Source: Smittia aterrima (taxonomy: Eukaryota; Arthropoda; Insecta; Diptera; Chironomidae). From it: a DNA stretch of 64,000 nucleotides. Shown piece by piece: positions 52,511-64,000 of the stretch. Position 1 is the first letter of the stretch; each line of letters opens with the position of its first letter. The DNA lies in the NCBI GenBank assembly GCA_033063855.1, contig CP093831.1, forward strand, positions 19,282,001 through 19,346,000. The letters are read 5' to 3'. Below the pieces are notes generated by a model, which was not told where the DNA came from, ran no database searches, and saw only the letters and a list, made by a program, of their open reading frames with translations. The position numbers and the translations under genes are program-made.

Positions 52511-54964
52511 CAACAAACTTCACTAAAATCCGGTCTTAGTGTAACTTTATATCGATGAATAACATTCTGAATCCGACGTTAATGAACTTTAATATTAACA
52601 TTACTTGCAACTATGTGATCAACTTTAAAGTTTAAACACACTTGACTCGTAAAAAGTCCGCTTTTCCGTCACAATTTTGTTGCAAGCTCATCGAAGATCT
52701 ATTAATGTTTCACCCGATTCAATGAACTTAATGGTTTCGATTCAGCGACGTTTTAATGTTGCGAGGGGAATATAATAAAGTAACTCACAAATCAACCCCA
52801 AAAAAATCTTCGCATAAATTTTGATCACTAAATATTATGCAACACATGAAAGTTTCTTCTGTTTATGAAATGCAAATGAGCATTTGTGTCTTTCTTTATG
52901 CAATTTCATTTTTTATTCTTATTTGTTGAATAATTTATTATGCCTCCGAGTTTGGTGAGCGTGCATATGAATCAGGGAAATTGTTCCACTGGGATAACTC
53001 AGCTTCTTGTGCGCCAGCAAAATGATTTGATTGCACTAATAGGATTAAATTAAAAGTGTGTCAGTGTGTTAACAGGCGACCCATTGTTCCTTCACTTCTG
53101 CTTTGTGTTCTCTCTCCGCGATTCGTTGCATTTACCATACGACCTTACTGACATCTAAGAATGAAGTTGATGGCAGATTCGTGGGTGGGGATCGTTAAGG
53201 GAAAACTCTTTTCGTTCTCACGAAATCTCAAGATGATCGAGCTCGAGCGTAAGCAGTTTTAACGCTTCACGATTATCTTCTCTCGTTGCAATTTCATTTT
53301 TCTTACGTCTTTATTCCGCTGTGCGCTTCAATCTTGAATCAATCTTTGTCGTTTAGAGTCGCACGCTTGCAGTTATAAATTAGATTTAGAAAAAAAACGC
53401 GGAAAGTCTCTTTCAAATAATTCAGCTCTATTGCAATCGCCTTGAAATATTTTGATTAATTTTCCTTACTTAACGTCTCGAATGCAATTACACCGATAGG
53501 CTTAGGAGTTGGAGCAAAGGAGAGATTGCGTTGCATGTCGAACAATAACTGTTGAAATGTAATTAATAACATCAACTCTTTTGCCCTCTCTCTCTATTCG
53601 ACTTAGTTTTATAAATATCGTGAGTAATGAGACGGCCAACTCCTCGTAGTTTCGTGGCAATCGAAGATCGAACATTTTAATTACTTTTCATTTGTGCCAT
53701 ATTACGTGAAAAATCTAAAACACTCTACGGCGTGGTGGCGAGGTGAGATAACAGCAAAAGCAATGCGAAAATTTATTGAACATGATTTCTTGAATAAAAA
53801 TTCCTTTTTCTTAATGGAAAAACTCTGCTTTGCTCGCAGATCTAATGCGCGGCCAATTTATTGCGATAGAAAATCTGTTGCTCGCTTGTTTCCCTTCTCC
53901 TTCTGCTTCTTTCAAAACCAATAAACTTTAAGAAAACAATTCGAAATAATTAAGCGCGGAAAAGAGTGCAGCAGCAGAAAGCGCGAAATACGATGCTTAC
54001 TCGCCATAATTCTCTGCTTTAGCGCATAGGCCGAGCATACAGCACTGAGGTGTTTCACATTTCGCTCCGAATGTTAATTGTCTTGTGCAATACTAATGAG
54101 TTGTGAAGCTGTTCGTGAAAAAAATGCATTGGTTCGCCCGAGAGGCGATGTATGTTTGCTGCTAAATCTCATAACTCGAGCGTGGGTTTACTAATTCCCT
54201 CTAATTAACGCATTCGCGTTTCTGTCTCTCTCCTTCTATCTCTGCTCCTGCTTCTCACTCCCCATCGGCTTCGCGCAATGACAAACATAAACAGAAAAAC
54301 AAGTTGTTGTCTTGCGCTGTTTTTATAAATTCAATTTCGAAATGCAGTGTGTTCCTTTATGCACAATTTGCTCAGCTGCAGCGACGAGGAGCCTCTGTAC
54401 AATGGAATACTTTAACACATTACAGAATTTCAATTCTTCTCGTTTTCGCTTCGAGCTAGCAAAGAAAATTCACTAACGAGGCAGGATTAGCGCGTGAAAG
54501 AAACATAAAAACAAATTTTCAAAGTAGAAAAGAGTGTGAAAGAGCAAATCGACAGATGATCATTTAGAAATAACGTGATCGATAATGAAAGATAATCTAT
54601 CGTTGATTTACGCATAAGACTTTAAGTTACTTTGATTTTACTGTGATCACACAGTTCATTGGAAACAATAAATAAGCATAAAACCATCCGAGAGAGAGAT
54701 GATTGTCGTCAGTTATAGTTTTCCGCAAGCCAACGTTATTTTTCTTGTGCATTTTTGTGTACGCGAATATTTGATTATGCGAATACAATATTGTTACTCG
54801 CTTCATGCCATTTAAACCTGAAGCTTGAGCGGAGCCCCGATGTCGAACGAACAACAGCGCAAACGTCTCAAACAAGGAAACGAGAAGTCGAAGAGAAAAA
54901 TATTGTAAATTATCCGAACATGATTTAATTATATATGCGCGATATTTTAATGCCATTAGCCTGC

Positions 54965-54978
54965 CTCTCTCTCTCTCT
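54965..54978 (+). repeat. (CT)7 microsatellite upstream of the BTB gene
   Basis: This is a pure CT run, about 0.3 kb before the start codon. On the other strand it reads GAGAGAG, which in flies is the binding word of GAGA factor (Trl) and CLAMP. It may be a chromatin-opening element or just a microsatellite. Confidence 0.6.
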
Positions 54979-55242
54979 ATTGTAGTTTTACTCGCTGAGA
55001 TCTAGGAAATTTAAATAACAGACACTTTATGGGCGCGCGAGTGCATGGAACACATTTCATTGTACAGAGTCATTTTCCTCTTTTTTGCAATTGGCGCGCA
55101 GAATTGGTTGGCTTTAGGGTGGGTAAGAAAAGAATGAACAAGCGCGACTCCGGGCGACTTCAACTCCATGTTAAATTAATTAAGAAATTGTAGTATTAAT
55201 TGAGATTATTAATTATTTGTGATGTTTATGTTTCTTTCCCTT

Positions 55243-55293
55243 CCGTTTCTTTTCATGTTCAATTAACGATCAGCAGCGTTAGCTGTCACCGAC
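55243..55293 (+). other. Probable 3' splice site and short 5' UTR of the BTB gene
   Basis: A pyrimidine-rich run (TTTCTTTCCCTTCCGTTTC type) is followed by the AG dinucleotides of GATCAGCAG at 55271-55276, and another AG follows at 55281-55282. The start codon comes 11-20 bases later. This is what a 3' splice site just upstream of a first coding exon looks like. It implies that the transcript begins in one or more untranslated exons further left. Which AG is used cannot be decided by eye. Confidence 0.5.
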
Positions 55294-55434
55294 ATGGGCA
55301 GTGAGCAATACTGTCTACGGTGGAACAATCATCAATCCAACCTGTTAGGGGTCTTCAGTCAACTGCTGCAGGACGAGAGTTTGGTGGACGTTACATTAGC
55401 TTGTTCAGAGGGGACTTCCATCAGAGCCCACAAG
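55294..55434 (+). CDS. BTB/POZ transcription factor (tramtrack group; mamo-like candidate), first coding exon
   Basis: This exon encodes residues 1-47 of a nuclear BTB protein. It opens with MGSEQYCLRWNNHQSNLL, carrying the LRWNN(H)QSNL signature that starts insect tramtrack-group BTB domains (Ttk, Lola, Fru, Bab, Mamo and others). VDVTLA follows at residues 31-36, including the conserved charged-pocket Asp32, and then RAHK at residues 44-47. The ATG is the natural start because the domain begins within ten residues of it in this family, and the context is GACATGG. The exon ends in phase 0 at AAG|GTATGC. Reading on past the donor gives 27 unrelated residues, so the donor is real. The next coding exon continues the domain exactly. 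BTB domains of this class mediate homo- and heterodimerisation, and the DNA-binding part is expected downstream of the window. The wording resembles insect mamo and its near relatives, but other family members cannot be excluded, so no symbol is given. Confidence 0.93.
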
Positions 55435-57867
55435 GTATGCACAGCTCTCGCTTCTTCATCTTCCTTTGTTTCACTCTATCTTTCTTTTCGCAATTATCAT
55501 TTATTTAATTTAATTTGAAAACTACACACACTCGCCTCATAAGTCAAATTACTCTCGGACGAATCTCTGAACACAAGATTACCTTCTTCGCACATCGCAG
55601 CGATCGAGTTCAGAGGCAAAATGAAGTGTAGTAAAAATGAAGCAATGAAAAATTATAATTTATTTTTCTTAAAGCATAATTTATGAATCGTAATAAAAGT
55701 GATAGATTGGATGTGTTCTCCTGAGGCATTCACATGCACTGACATCGCTAAAGACTTTCCAAAGCACTGAGTGCAATTCTGAATTGCACAATGGCGGGAT
55801 TTCAGCTTCTGTTGAGCTTAACCACAAGAATTTCTTCAGATTGAAAGCAATTTTCGGTTGGGAATCAGAATTTATTGAAACGCAAGGGCGAAATGGATGG
55901 AATTACGATCGAAGCTAAGATGAAAATTCCTTGAAGTCATGAATTAAATTTATGCCTTCTTCTAAGTCAAGTCGACAGCAAAAGCCGGAGAGATAAAACT
56001 AAATAACCGTAAAAATATTTATGGCGAAATGCATTTCGTATTGACAAATGTGATGAAATGGCACGCAACTCGCCAACGTCGTTAAGCAAAAGGTTTTAAT
56101 TTCAAAAGCACGCGCATAAAGAAAGAAGTCGTGGTTACGGAAAATTTAATCGTCATACGCCTACAGCTGTCAGATGAGACTTCACCAAGAGACCTAATAA
56201 GCTGAACATTGACGGTGTTTGGAAAATCATTCAAGCTTCTCAGTCACCTTCTCTCTTTGAATGATCGAGAGAAATGCTTTTAAAGCTCATTAAAATTTAG
56301 AAAACATGGAAGGAAAATGCGCTTGTCTAAGCTTGGGGACTTTCGAAAGTTTCGACACTCTTCGTTTGATTGATCTGTAAACTTGAACAAGCTTTGTTAC
56401 GTAATCAAACGATGAAGCATTTGCGCTACATGAAAACTGACTCTTTTCAATATGTTTTGCATGAAAATAATGTTCGAAAAGTATTTTAATAGAATTTCCT
56501 TTCAGACCGCGTACTATGCTTAGATTCCGTTAAGAAACATATTGTTTGTCCATCAAAATATATTCACAAAAGGTGCATAAAGAAATTGCAAATTCCTTTT
56601 CATAAAATAAATTAAATTAGCTCTCTGTAGGTTCTTACCTACTTTCATTGCGATCTTGCGCAATCGCACCAACGTCTTGGAACAATTTCTTTTCTGTTTT
56701 GTTTGTAAAATGGCGAAGACGTTCAGAGAAGCTTTCTTTCGTGTCTTTTTTCGGTGTTGAAACACTTTGAAAATATGTTGAAAGGCGTAATTTCTTATGT
56801 TTAGTTCTCCTTCTCTTGTTTCTTCGACGTTTCTGCAAGAATTTAACAAACAGTTTCTGCATTGGAAAAGAAGCTCGCTTTGCGTATGAATAGGAGACAT
56901 GAGACACTTCGAGTCGAATGTTCAACAACGAGCATTTCGAGATATTTGTACCTACACACATAATTAAACATTTTTTTGTTAACATAACATAAAACATTTT
57001 CTCCGATATGTAAATACGTGTAGATCGGCTCTTGCAACTCTCTCGTTGACTCGCATGATCCCGTTTCTACGATAAAAATCTGTCTTATCTCTTAATTGAT
57101 ATTCATCTCTAGGAAGCAAACGGAATGAAAAGTAAGTTTTAATTACGATCGAAACGGTAGCTCGAGCGAGATAAGGCATTTAAGGAGATTTTCTTCTGGG
57201 TGCACTGAAATGGGAGCATCGGCAATCACGTCACAATGATTTTTATTCAAGTGATTTAAAATAAAAGAAACTAAAACCAAAGATATGAATTTTCCACAAT
57301 ATTCCGTTTTCATGCAATATAAGCTAATACAATCTCTCCCTGCGGACTCTAATTTTATTTAATTTCAACGAGAGCAACAAATTTCTACTCATAGTACAAT
57401 AAAAAGCTCTGCCAGCAAAAAAGCTACAACATCATTCAAGATGCAACCCGTGCAATCTGTGCGAGAGCGTAGCGATGCAGCAATTACGAATCTTTTGCAA
57501 CACGAAATGAAAACATGTTTCAAGTTTTGTATTCGCAGTTTTTATTGCCACTCGCAAGACATAATTTTTGTGTTAGTCATATCTCTTCTGCAACATATCT
57601 CTGCACTTTCCTGGGACACTGAGTGAGGATAGTTTCTCTATTGAAAGCTACTACGTTGATTGAAAAGCGTGATCAGCGATGTGAGATAAATTCCTGCTGA
57701 TAGTGAAGCGACGTTAAGTTAATTAAAGACTGTTCGAGATAAAGTCAAATGTCAGTTGTGTTCGCAATGTCAAAACGAAGAACAAGAAAATGTCGAGGAA
57801 AGGCTTAAGAAAAAAAGTCATTTAAATCAGCTGACGATACGCACGTTTAATCCTACTTAGAACCGTT

Positions 57868-57881
57868 TGTCTGTCTGTCTG
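57868..57881 (+). repeat. (GTCT)n microsatellite
   Basis: TGTCTGTCTGTCTG run within the BTB-gene intron. Confidence 0.7.
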
Positions 57882-60800
57882 TTAGCGCAATAAAAACGTT
57901 AATCATTCGCCATTTGTTGTCAGCTTTGTTTTGTAGCACGCCGCAAGTAATTATTTCCGGGTTTTCACAACTTATTAAATTTTTAGATTATAGAAAAGAC
58001 ATTAAAGTGTGTAAGAAAGTGCTTGCGCCTATGTAGATCGCGTTTTCTATTCCGACTTCTCCTCCCATGCTATTTGGTTCTTCGAATCTCGTTTGCAGGC
58101 ATTGAGCCGCCTCTCTCAATTGCTTTCAACTCTACGCAAAAGACGAAACAATGTTCATCGTCTAATAATCCTCGCAGATATGTTGCAAGATCTTAATCGC
58201 ATTTCACATAAAACACTCGCGCAGTGAAATTGTGTTCAACATTAAGACATATCCGCGGTGCAATTTTCATAGATTGATAGACAGCAAGAAACGCAGATAA
58301 ATGCGCTTGAAACTATTAATGCGATCGCACCAAAACCAACAATGTATTATTCAACTCTTTGTATCTTCAACATGTAATCTTGTTACCAGCCGAAGAGAAT
58401 TGCACTCAGCCGAGGGAATAAAAGACTTTAATTTAGTGTGACAAATCTATGGTGCAAGAAATCATTGCAGTTTGTCGATATATCGTTGGAGTTTCGCATA
58501 GTTAACCAAAAGGCAAGAGACGAAGCATAATAACAATCATTTTAACGGAAAAAAATAAATAATCATCAACCGAGAGCTGACTTATTGCGAGATATCGAGA
58601 GCAAAGCATCGAACGTCGAAGGCGAACACAACATAATGAGATGCTTGTGTGTAATTTTGTAAATGAAAAATTGCAAAATAATAAATTATAGATCGAGTTA
58701 AACTCATGCGAATTCAATCTTCCCAGTACGTGCGGAGAAACAAGAGAGAAAACGCACAAGAACTTTCAAATGTAGCTTGGGGAGTGAGTGGGTGATTAGC
58801 ACTTAGTAGGAAATGTTTGAAAATTAAGTCACACAATAAGAGTGGTAAACAGAACTTTATAAACTTTTGAAATTGTCTCCTATGTAAACAAGCTTAATTT
58901 TCATTTCGCGACACTCAGCGATTCAATTATACTACACTACTCAAATCTTGCCTTGCTCTTCGCAAGGCTGTAACTTAATTCAAAATATAAATGTCCGAAG
59001 AGCCATCAAAACTGTTCGCCTTGCAACAATGTCTGGGAAGCATCAGACCTGAACCACAAAAACCCAAATGTTTTTCTAATTACTTTTTCTGCACACAAAA
59101 TGCGGAAACACATTGAGCCAACAAAGTGCTGAGCGCAAAAAACGACTTTTAAATTCGCATAACAAAAAAATGTTAGCGAGGCTCAAGCAAGAAGTTTTAT
59201 CTAAATTTTTTGTTCTGCTGCGTTCGCCCGTTCTTCGAAACGTAAGTTTTAGGCCGGACGAAAAAAGAACAAAACTGCTGCAAGTTTCGCGAACCAGCAA
59301 TAAATTTGAATTAATACAAAAGAACATTTTTTTGTGCGAGCGACAAGAAGAATTTTTTGCAGACGCAAAACGCAAATACAGACAAGCATGCGTTGGTTTC
59401 AGCTAAAAGTGTTTTGGGGATAAAGCCAATTAACATTTGCCTTAGTCATATTCTACTCACTTCTTCAAAATTTCGCTATCAGACAACACAGAACGTTTGA
59501 AAACTCTTTTGCGACGATCGACTTAAACGAATATATTTATTTTAGCAAATCATTGAACGCGAAATTTTGTTTATGTATTGATGTGAGAGCAATAAAAAGA
59601 AAACGCGTTTCTTTCGCACTGTGCGAAGCCATAAGAAAGAAGAAGTTCATACACGAGGTAGATCTATTGCCGTGGCGGATAAAAAAAATGTGTATTGACC
59701 TCACCAATTCGCTTGTTATTCAAGGTCGGTGCTACGAAAAAGTGTCAGTCAGTGACTTTAGTGAGACTAAAACTTTGTGGATTTCATTGCGAATCAACTC
59801 AATTCGAAGATTTATGCAAAGGAGACGCGAACGCGAAGCACACGAAGAATTTGCACATTTCAAATCGCACAGTGTGTGAGAGCGACTGCGGGTGACGCAC
59901 ACAATATGAATTCTTAAGTTTTTGGAACCTCGGCATTAGTCTCTGTTTGTTGATCTTGTTTCATGTTTATTTACTGAAAGTTTTTCAGCCTCGACAAATT
60001 CGCGATAAATAAATGAGACAAAGTCTCGAGTGAAGCTTCAAGCATGTTCCCTTCTCATGCTATTCACATTGCGTAACGATCGTTCAATTATCGGTTTATT
60101 TGCATTCAGATAGGCAGCTCATGATAGCCTTTGGAATTTTTCAAATGGGCGATGCACGCTCGGTCATTAAAATAAGCTAGAGAACCGTTAAACTTTCATC
60201 TGTAAAGTAATTTAAAGCAATGTCGAATGTGTTATCATGTTTCAAAGAAATTTATCAAGCATTGCATATCGAAAATGTCCATTAAAGATTTGCAGCTAAT
60301 CTCTTCGCCCCACGCTTGATCTGAATTGTTGTCGGCAACGGTTAGAGTAAAAAGAAGTCACAAAGATTAACATAAAACTCCGCATTCTTTCCTAAGAAAA
60401 CGAGAAATCCACTTCTGTCGCTTTCCATTTCATTATCATACTACGAAATATTTTTGCATTTACATCGATGTTTTAAGTACGTTCAGCAGCTTACAATACA
60501 AATTTCCGTGATAAACATTTTCGCGTTCGTAATCTCGAACTGCAACCGAACACCACATACTTACTCGAAAGTCGTGTCTTTAAAGACCTTGTGTCAATAG
60601 AGACATTCTAATAACATTATTCAATAATGCAAAAAAAAAGTAAAATCCGCGTACATTATTCGTGGAACTATAGTTTTGTTTAGACGAGTATCGTCTTATT
60701 AGGTTTAGAGCTTTTTTTCTCCTTGTTACTTGTCGATTGCGCTTCGTTGCATATTCAACATTTGTGGATTGCTATATTGAAAACTTTTATGGAAAACTAT

Positions 60801-62873
60801 TAAAGGGTGACCATGAAAGGTTTTAGAAGGGCGCCTATTCTTTGCTAAGTATTTTGTTCGCTTTGATCTCCTAGTCACCTCTAGCTCCCGTTTAACTGCG
60901 TTCAATGAAAAATTATTAGCTATTGAAAAACAAAAGCGAAACATGTTAATTCTTCCTCAATGAGATTTCGTGCCGCACTTGGTCAAAGTGCTAGAAACTG
61001 CGAATTGCTGCAACTTCATTATTGTTGTGTGACACTAAACAGCAAAGCGAGAGCGAGAAACCATAATAACGACTTCGAGCCTTTTCAGTATAAGCTAAGC
61101 GTGTACTAGGAAGTGTTTTGTTGGTTTTTTTAATATCTCGCCGTTATTATTAGTTTTACCAGCGTTCGATTAAACCGTAAAAAAACACTTTTGATCAATT
61201 TATGAGCTGCAAAGCGATCGGACTTTTGTTCATTGAGCGTTTGAAATGATTTACCTGCAGATCGAGATAAATAGCAATTGAATTACTCATGCATTCGCGT
61301 CAGAAATCTCGTGATAACCGTTTAAGATTTCAATAGAAAAGCTAACCTAAAGTAGCAACGGCCAGATCATCAATTATCCGGAAGCGTGGAAATGAAAAAT
61401 TCAGATAACTTCTCAATTTTTATTACTAACCTCACGTCAGGCGATGATTTGAGATGTTTATGATTAGGAAATCCATTGGATATGAATCTTTCACTTTTAA
61501 AGGCTTTCAATCATCCTTCTCCCCTCCTCGTTCTACTAAGTTCTTAACGACCACTTTTGCAAAATAACAAATTTAATGTTGAGATCGCCTCTGAACTTTA
61601 TAATTAACTTAACTTTAATACGCAGTCGTAAATATTAAAAGATTTTCTTTAATAAAGTTTTCAGTTGTCGATGAGGTCAAGGGATGACCGTCAATAATGT
61701 GGAGTTATTTCCAATTCTTAGTTTCGATTTAACGTAACGAGAGTAGTGATATTTCGAATAATCTTGTTTTGTAATACTTGAGAAATAGATTGACGGAATT
61801 TTTAACAGTTCCTCAGTCATCTCTCTATTTCTCTTCTGTCGTCTTGTGAAGTCCCCAACATTATCTTTAATTCCATCATCTCCAATCGCTTTTTGCAATG
61901 ACGATGATGCGACGGCACCATTTGTGCAACTGCATCTCCCGTGGAAATTTCTTTTGAGTCTCAATAACATTTCTTCTCAAAGCACTTTTAATTGACATGC
62001 TCTCCAGCCCACAATGAAATTTTTCCTCGCTTCTTTCTCTCTTTTGGGAGCTACAAAGTGTTTGCAAACATTCGCTACAACATTTATTTTGCTGTTGCGA
62101 AGCAAACGTGGAATGAGTGAGTCGAAGAAGAAGAATGAAAAGATATTAACTTACAACTTTATTGATCAATAAACAATAAGACGAAACAAAAACTCATCTT
62201 TCATAAGTTTTATGTCCTATGCATTAAAAATATGTTACCATGCATTTCAAGGAGCGTAATTTCAGAGAGTTGAAACTAATTTTCATTCGAATATGATTTA
62301 ACATCTTCTTTAAGACGATTCTGAGTGACTGTTGTATGCTGATGAAGTAACGAGTGAAGTCGTGCTGCGAAAATTATTAAAAAGAGCTCGTCCCACAGCA
62401 GCATTTGTGGTCGAATTTCACGCCTTTTCACCTGAATTTATGTTCGAGTGAAAACAGTCGAAGCTCAAGCGATGCATCTTATGCATTAATTACTTTATCA
62501 TAGCGTCGTAAATAAGCGATTGATTTTGCAAATAAGATTTTCCTGCCCAATAAATCTCCCACTGATTAACGAAACACTTATCTCGGAAAAGCCACGACGT
62601 TTATAGTCCGTTTAATTTATAAATTTATTTTACAATGAGATACAATGGAGGATGCTCGCAAATTAAAGCGGAGAGAAGAATAATTATTCGTTAAAATGCA
62701 ATCGTAAAATGCACCTGAATTGAACTTTTGACTTAGTTTGCTGCTTTTTTCCCATTTTTGTGCATCGCTGACTTTCACAGTTGCCTCCCAGTGCTAGTAG
62801 TTAAGCCAAAGACGACGATGTTGAAGTTGGTAGGGGGAACGAATTGAACGTATAGCATCAACACATTTGCTAT

Positions 62874-62889
62874 GTTAATTATAATTAAC
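62874..62889. repeat. Perfect 16-base AT-rich palindrome
   Basis: GTTAATTATAATTAAC, with homeodomain-type TAATTA cores, inside the BTB-gene intron. Confidence 0.8.
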
Positions 62890-63761
62890 TAGATTAGCAT
62901 AAATGATTTTCGCCTACTGGATAAGTCGCGTACATGTTGTGTGAGAGATGGAGCGAGATCCATGAGAAATGAGTCGCTTTATGTGCCCTCCAGGGTTAAT
63001 CGTGATAAACTGTTTTTCATGTTCTCTGACGATCGTCGTCGTCTTCGTTTCGCACAACAAAGTTATGAGGTGCACTCATCAAGAAACCGCAACGCGCTCT
63101 TTTTTAAAGCAATCTGCACGAAGTTGTGGATGAAGACAAAGTCAATTCAATTCTGGTTGCTAATGATTTGCAAGCAATCGCGAGCCTATCAAACCTTAAT
63201 AAAACAATTAACTGGCTCGGTGATGATTCGAAATAAGTTTCTTTAAGTGCGATTTAAACTATTTCTCCTGCTGCTTTCTCGCTTCGCTTTCGAGCGTTAT
63301 TAAATTCCACTCATGGTACGATGATAATTATAATCTTTTACGACTGATATTATTATAGTTTAAAGCAAACACAAATGCAACAGCTAAGCCGGTTCTCCTA
63401 ATGATTGCATTTTACTTCAGAAATGATTTACAATCGCTCGCACCGTTGTCTTTCATTCATCGAAATAATTGCAAAAGTTTTAATTGAAAACTTCCCCGAA
63501 AAATTTACAATTGTATGAAATGTTTCGACGTGCGGAAGGCTGGCTCAATAGTTGAATGAAATATATTTTTTAAAATTATTTCCATACAGATGGTCACTCT
63601 TCAGTCACTCGAGATATTCGCGCTATGTTGATCATTCCATTGTTGTAGAAGACATTTGACTTATGACAAGAGTGAAATAAATAAAAATTACTTAATTGCA
63701 TTTTGTAATTAATGGGAATTTAAAGCACTATTTAATATTTCTTTTTGTTATCTCATTACAG

Positions 63762-63953
63762 GTTGTACTCTCTGCCTGTTCATCATATTTCCAAAGCCTT
63801 TTTCTGGATCACCCCGCAAGACACCCAATCGTTATACTTAAAGACGTTCGATTCAGTGAATTGCGAACATTAATTGAATTCATGTATAAAGGAGAAGTAA
63901 ACGTGGAATATTGTCAATTATCAGCATTACTGAAAACGGCTGAATCATTAAAA
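63762..63953 (+). CDS. BTB/POZ transcription factor (tramtrack group; mamo-like candidate), second coding exon
   Basis: This exon encodes residues 48-111 of the same protein and completes most of the BTB fold. It starts with VVLSACSSYF straight after a pyrimidine-rich acceptor (TCTCATTACAG). It then carries HPIVILKDV (about residues 68-76), EFMYKGEVNV (about 86-95) and LLKTAESLK (about 103-111), all hallmark blocks of the insect family. It is 192 bases (64 codons), begins and ends in phase 0, and stops at AAA|GTAAGA, a near-consensus donor. Family members continue with a short KGL-type segment, a variable linker and usually C2H2 zinc fingers, which must lie right of the window. Codon third positions are more A/T-rich here than in the first exon. 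The reading frame has no break, so nothing suggests a pseudogene. Confidence 0.94.
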
Positions 63954-64000
63954 GTAAGAAACTCTAATGAGATGTATGTGCATCTAAGATTACCGGAATA

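Larger units (their letters stand above)
47785..55242. other. Noncoding upstream region of the BTB gene
   Basis: Apart from the weak ORF at 52085-52510, nothing gene-like is seen. Homeodomain-type words cluster just before the acceptor (TTAATTAA and ATTAATT words at about 55173-55218). If the promoter-like site at 47629 is real, this is the first intron of the BTB transcript; otherwise it is intergenic or part of a longer intron. Confidence 0.5.
55435..63761 (+). other. Intron 1 of the coding region of the BTB gene (8.3 kb)
   Basis: The intron is bounded by the donor GTATGC and an acceptor with a T-rich tract ending ATTACAG, and it interrupts the BTB domain between RAHK and VVLSACS in phase 0. 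Inside I see only AT-rich noncoding DNA: a GTCT microsatellite near 57868, a 16-base palindrome at 62874-62889, and short chance frames on both strands (for example 59553-59879 on + and 56635-56997 on -) with no recognisable protein. No alternative coding exon of the BTB gene was recognised. Its size fits a developmentally regulated gene, and it may hold enhancers, but no element stands out. Confidence 0.85.

Noticed and set aside
55435..55518. Extension of the BTB frame beyond residue 47
   Set aside because: The continuation is unrelated to BTB domains and starts at a GTATGC donor. The true continuation is at 63762.
56553..56997. Reverse-strand 115- and 120-codon frames in the intron
   Set aside because: They overlap in different frames and are Lys/Arg/Phe-rich without domain features. 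Chance frames.
1..64000. tRNA, rRNA, CRISPR or transposon genes
   Set aside because: No B-box-like GGTTCGA-type word in tRNA context, no regular repeat-spacer array, and no transposase or reverse-transcriptase motif in any listed frame.

Overview
The window looks like nuclear DNA of an insect, most likely a fly-type (dipteran) genome. It is AT-rich (roughly two thirds A+T by eye), and CpG-containing words such as CGCG, TCGA and ACGA are common, as expected of an unmethylated dipteran genome. It has GT-AG introns of several kilobases and many short microsatellites. I saw no transposase or reverse-transcriptase reading frame, and no rRNA or tRNA signature. I cannot name the species.

The only gene I can identify lies at the right-hand end on the + strand. 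Two coding exons (55294-55434 and 63762-63953) are separated by an 8.3-kb phase-0 intron. Together they encode the first 111 residues of a protein starting with a complete insect tramtrack-group BTB/POZ domain. Such proteins are nuclear DNA-binding regulators that dimerise through the BTB domain and usually carry C2H2 zinc fingers, or sometimes another DNA-binding domain, near the C-terminus. That part would lie beyond the window. My best guess within the family is mamo or a close relative, but I do not assign the symbol.

The first 55 kb hold no gene I can recognise. Such a desert next to a developmental regulator usually carries cis-regulatory DNA and untranslated 5' exons. Direct evidence for function is limited to a few patterns: (1) a duplicated element at 18461-18773 and 26810-27071, same orientation, with a 46-base identical core; (2) a dense cluster of the bZIP-like word TTACGCA/TGCGTAA at 25940-26220, beside the second copy; (3) an apparent excess of the POU octamer ATGCAAAT, almost all in one orientation; (4) GC-richer, stop-poor islands near 2.3-2.8, 9.1-9.5 and 14.7-15.1 kb, and in both copies of the duplicated element; (5) two short segments with coding-like third-base bias (34017-34107 on +, 41462-41569 on -); and (6) a promoter-like stretch with a donor at 47629-47784.

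Nearly all open frames over 60 codons look like chance products of stop-poor sequence. Three are listed as weak candidates. The rest of the window is plain AT-rich noncoding DNA with microsatellites and small palindromes.
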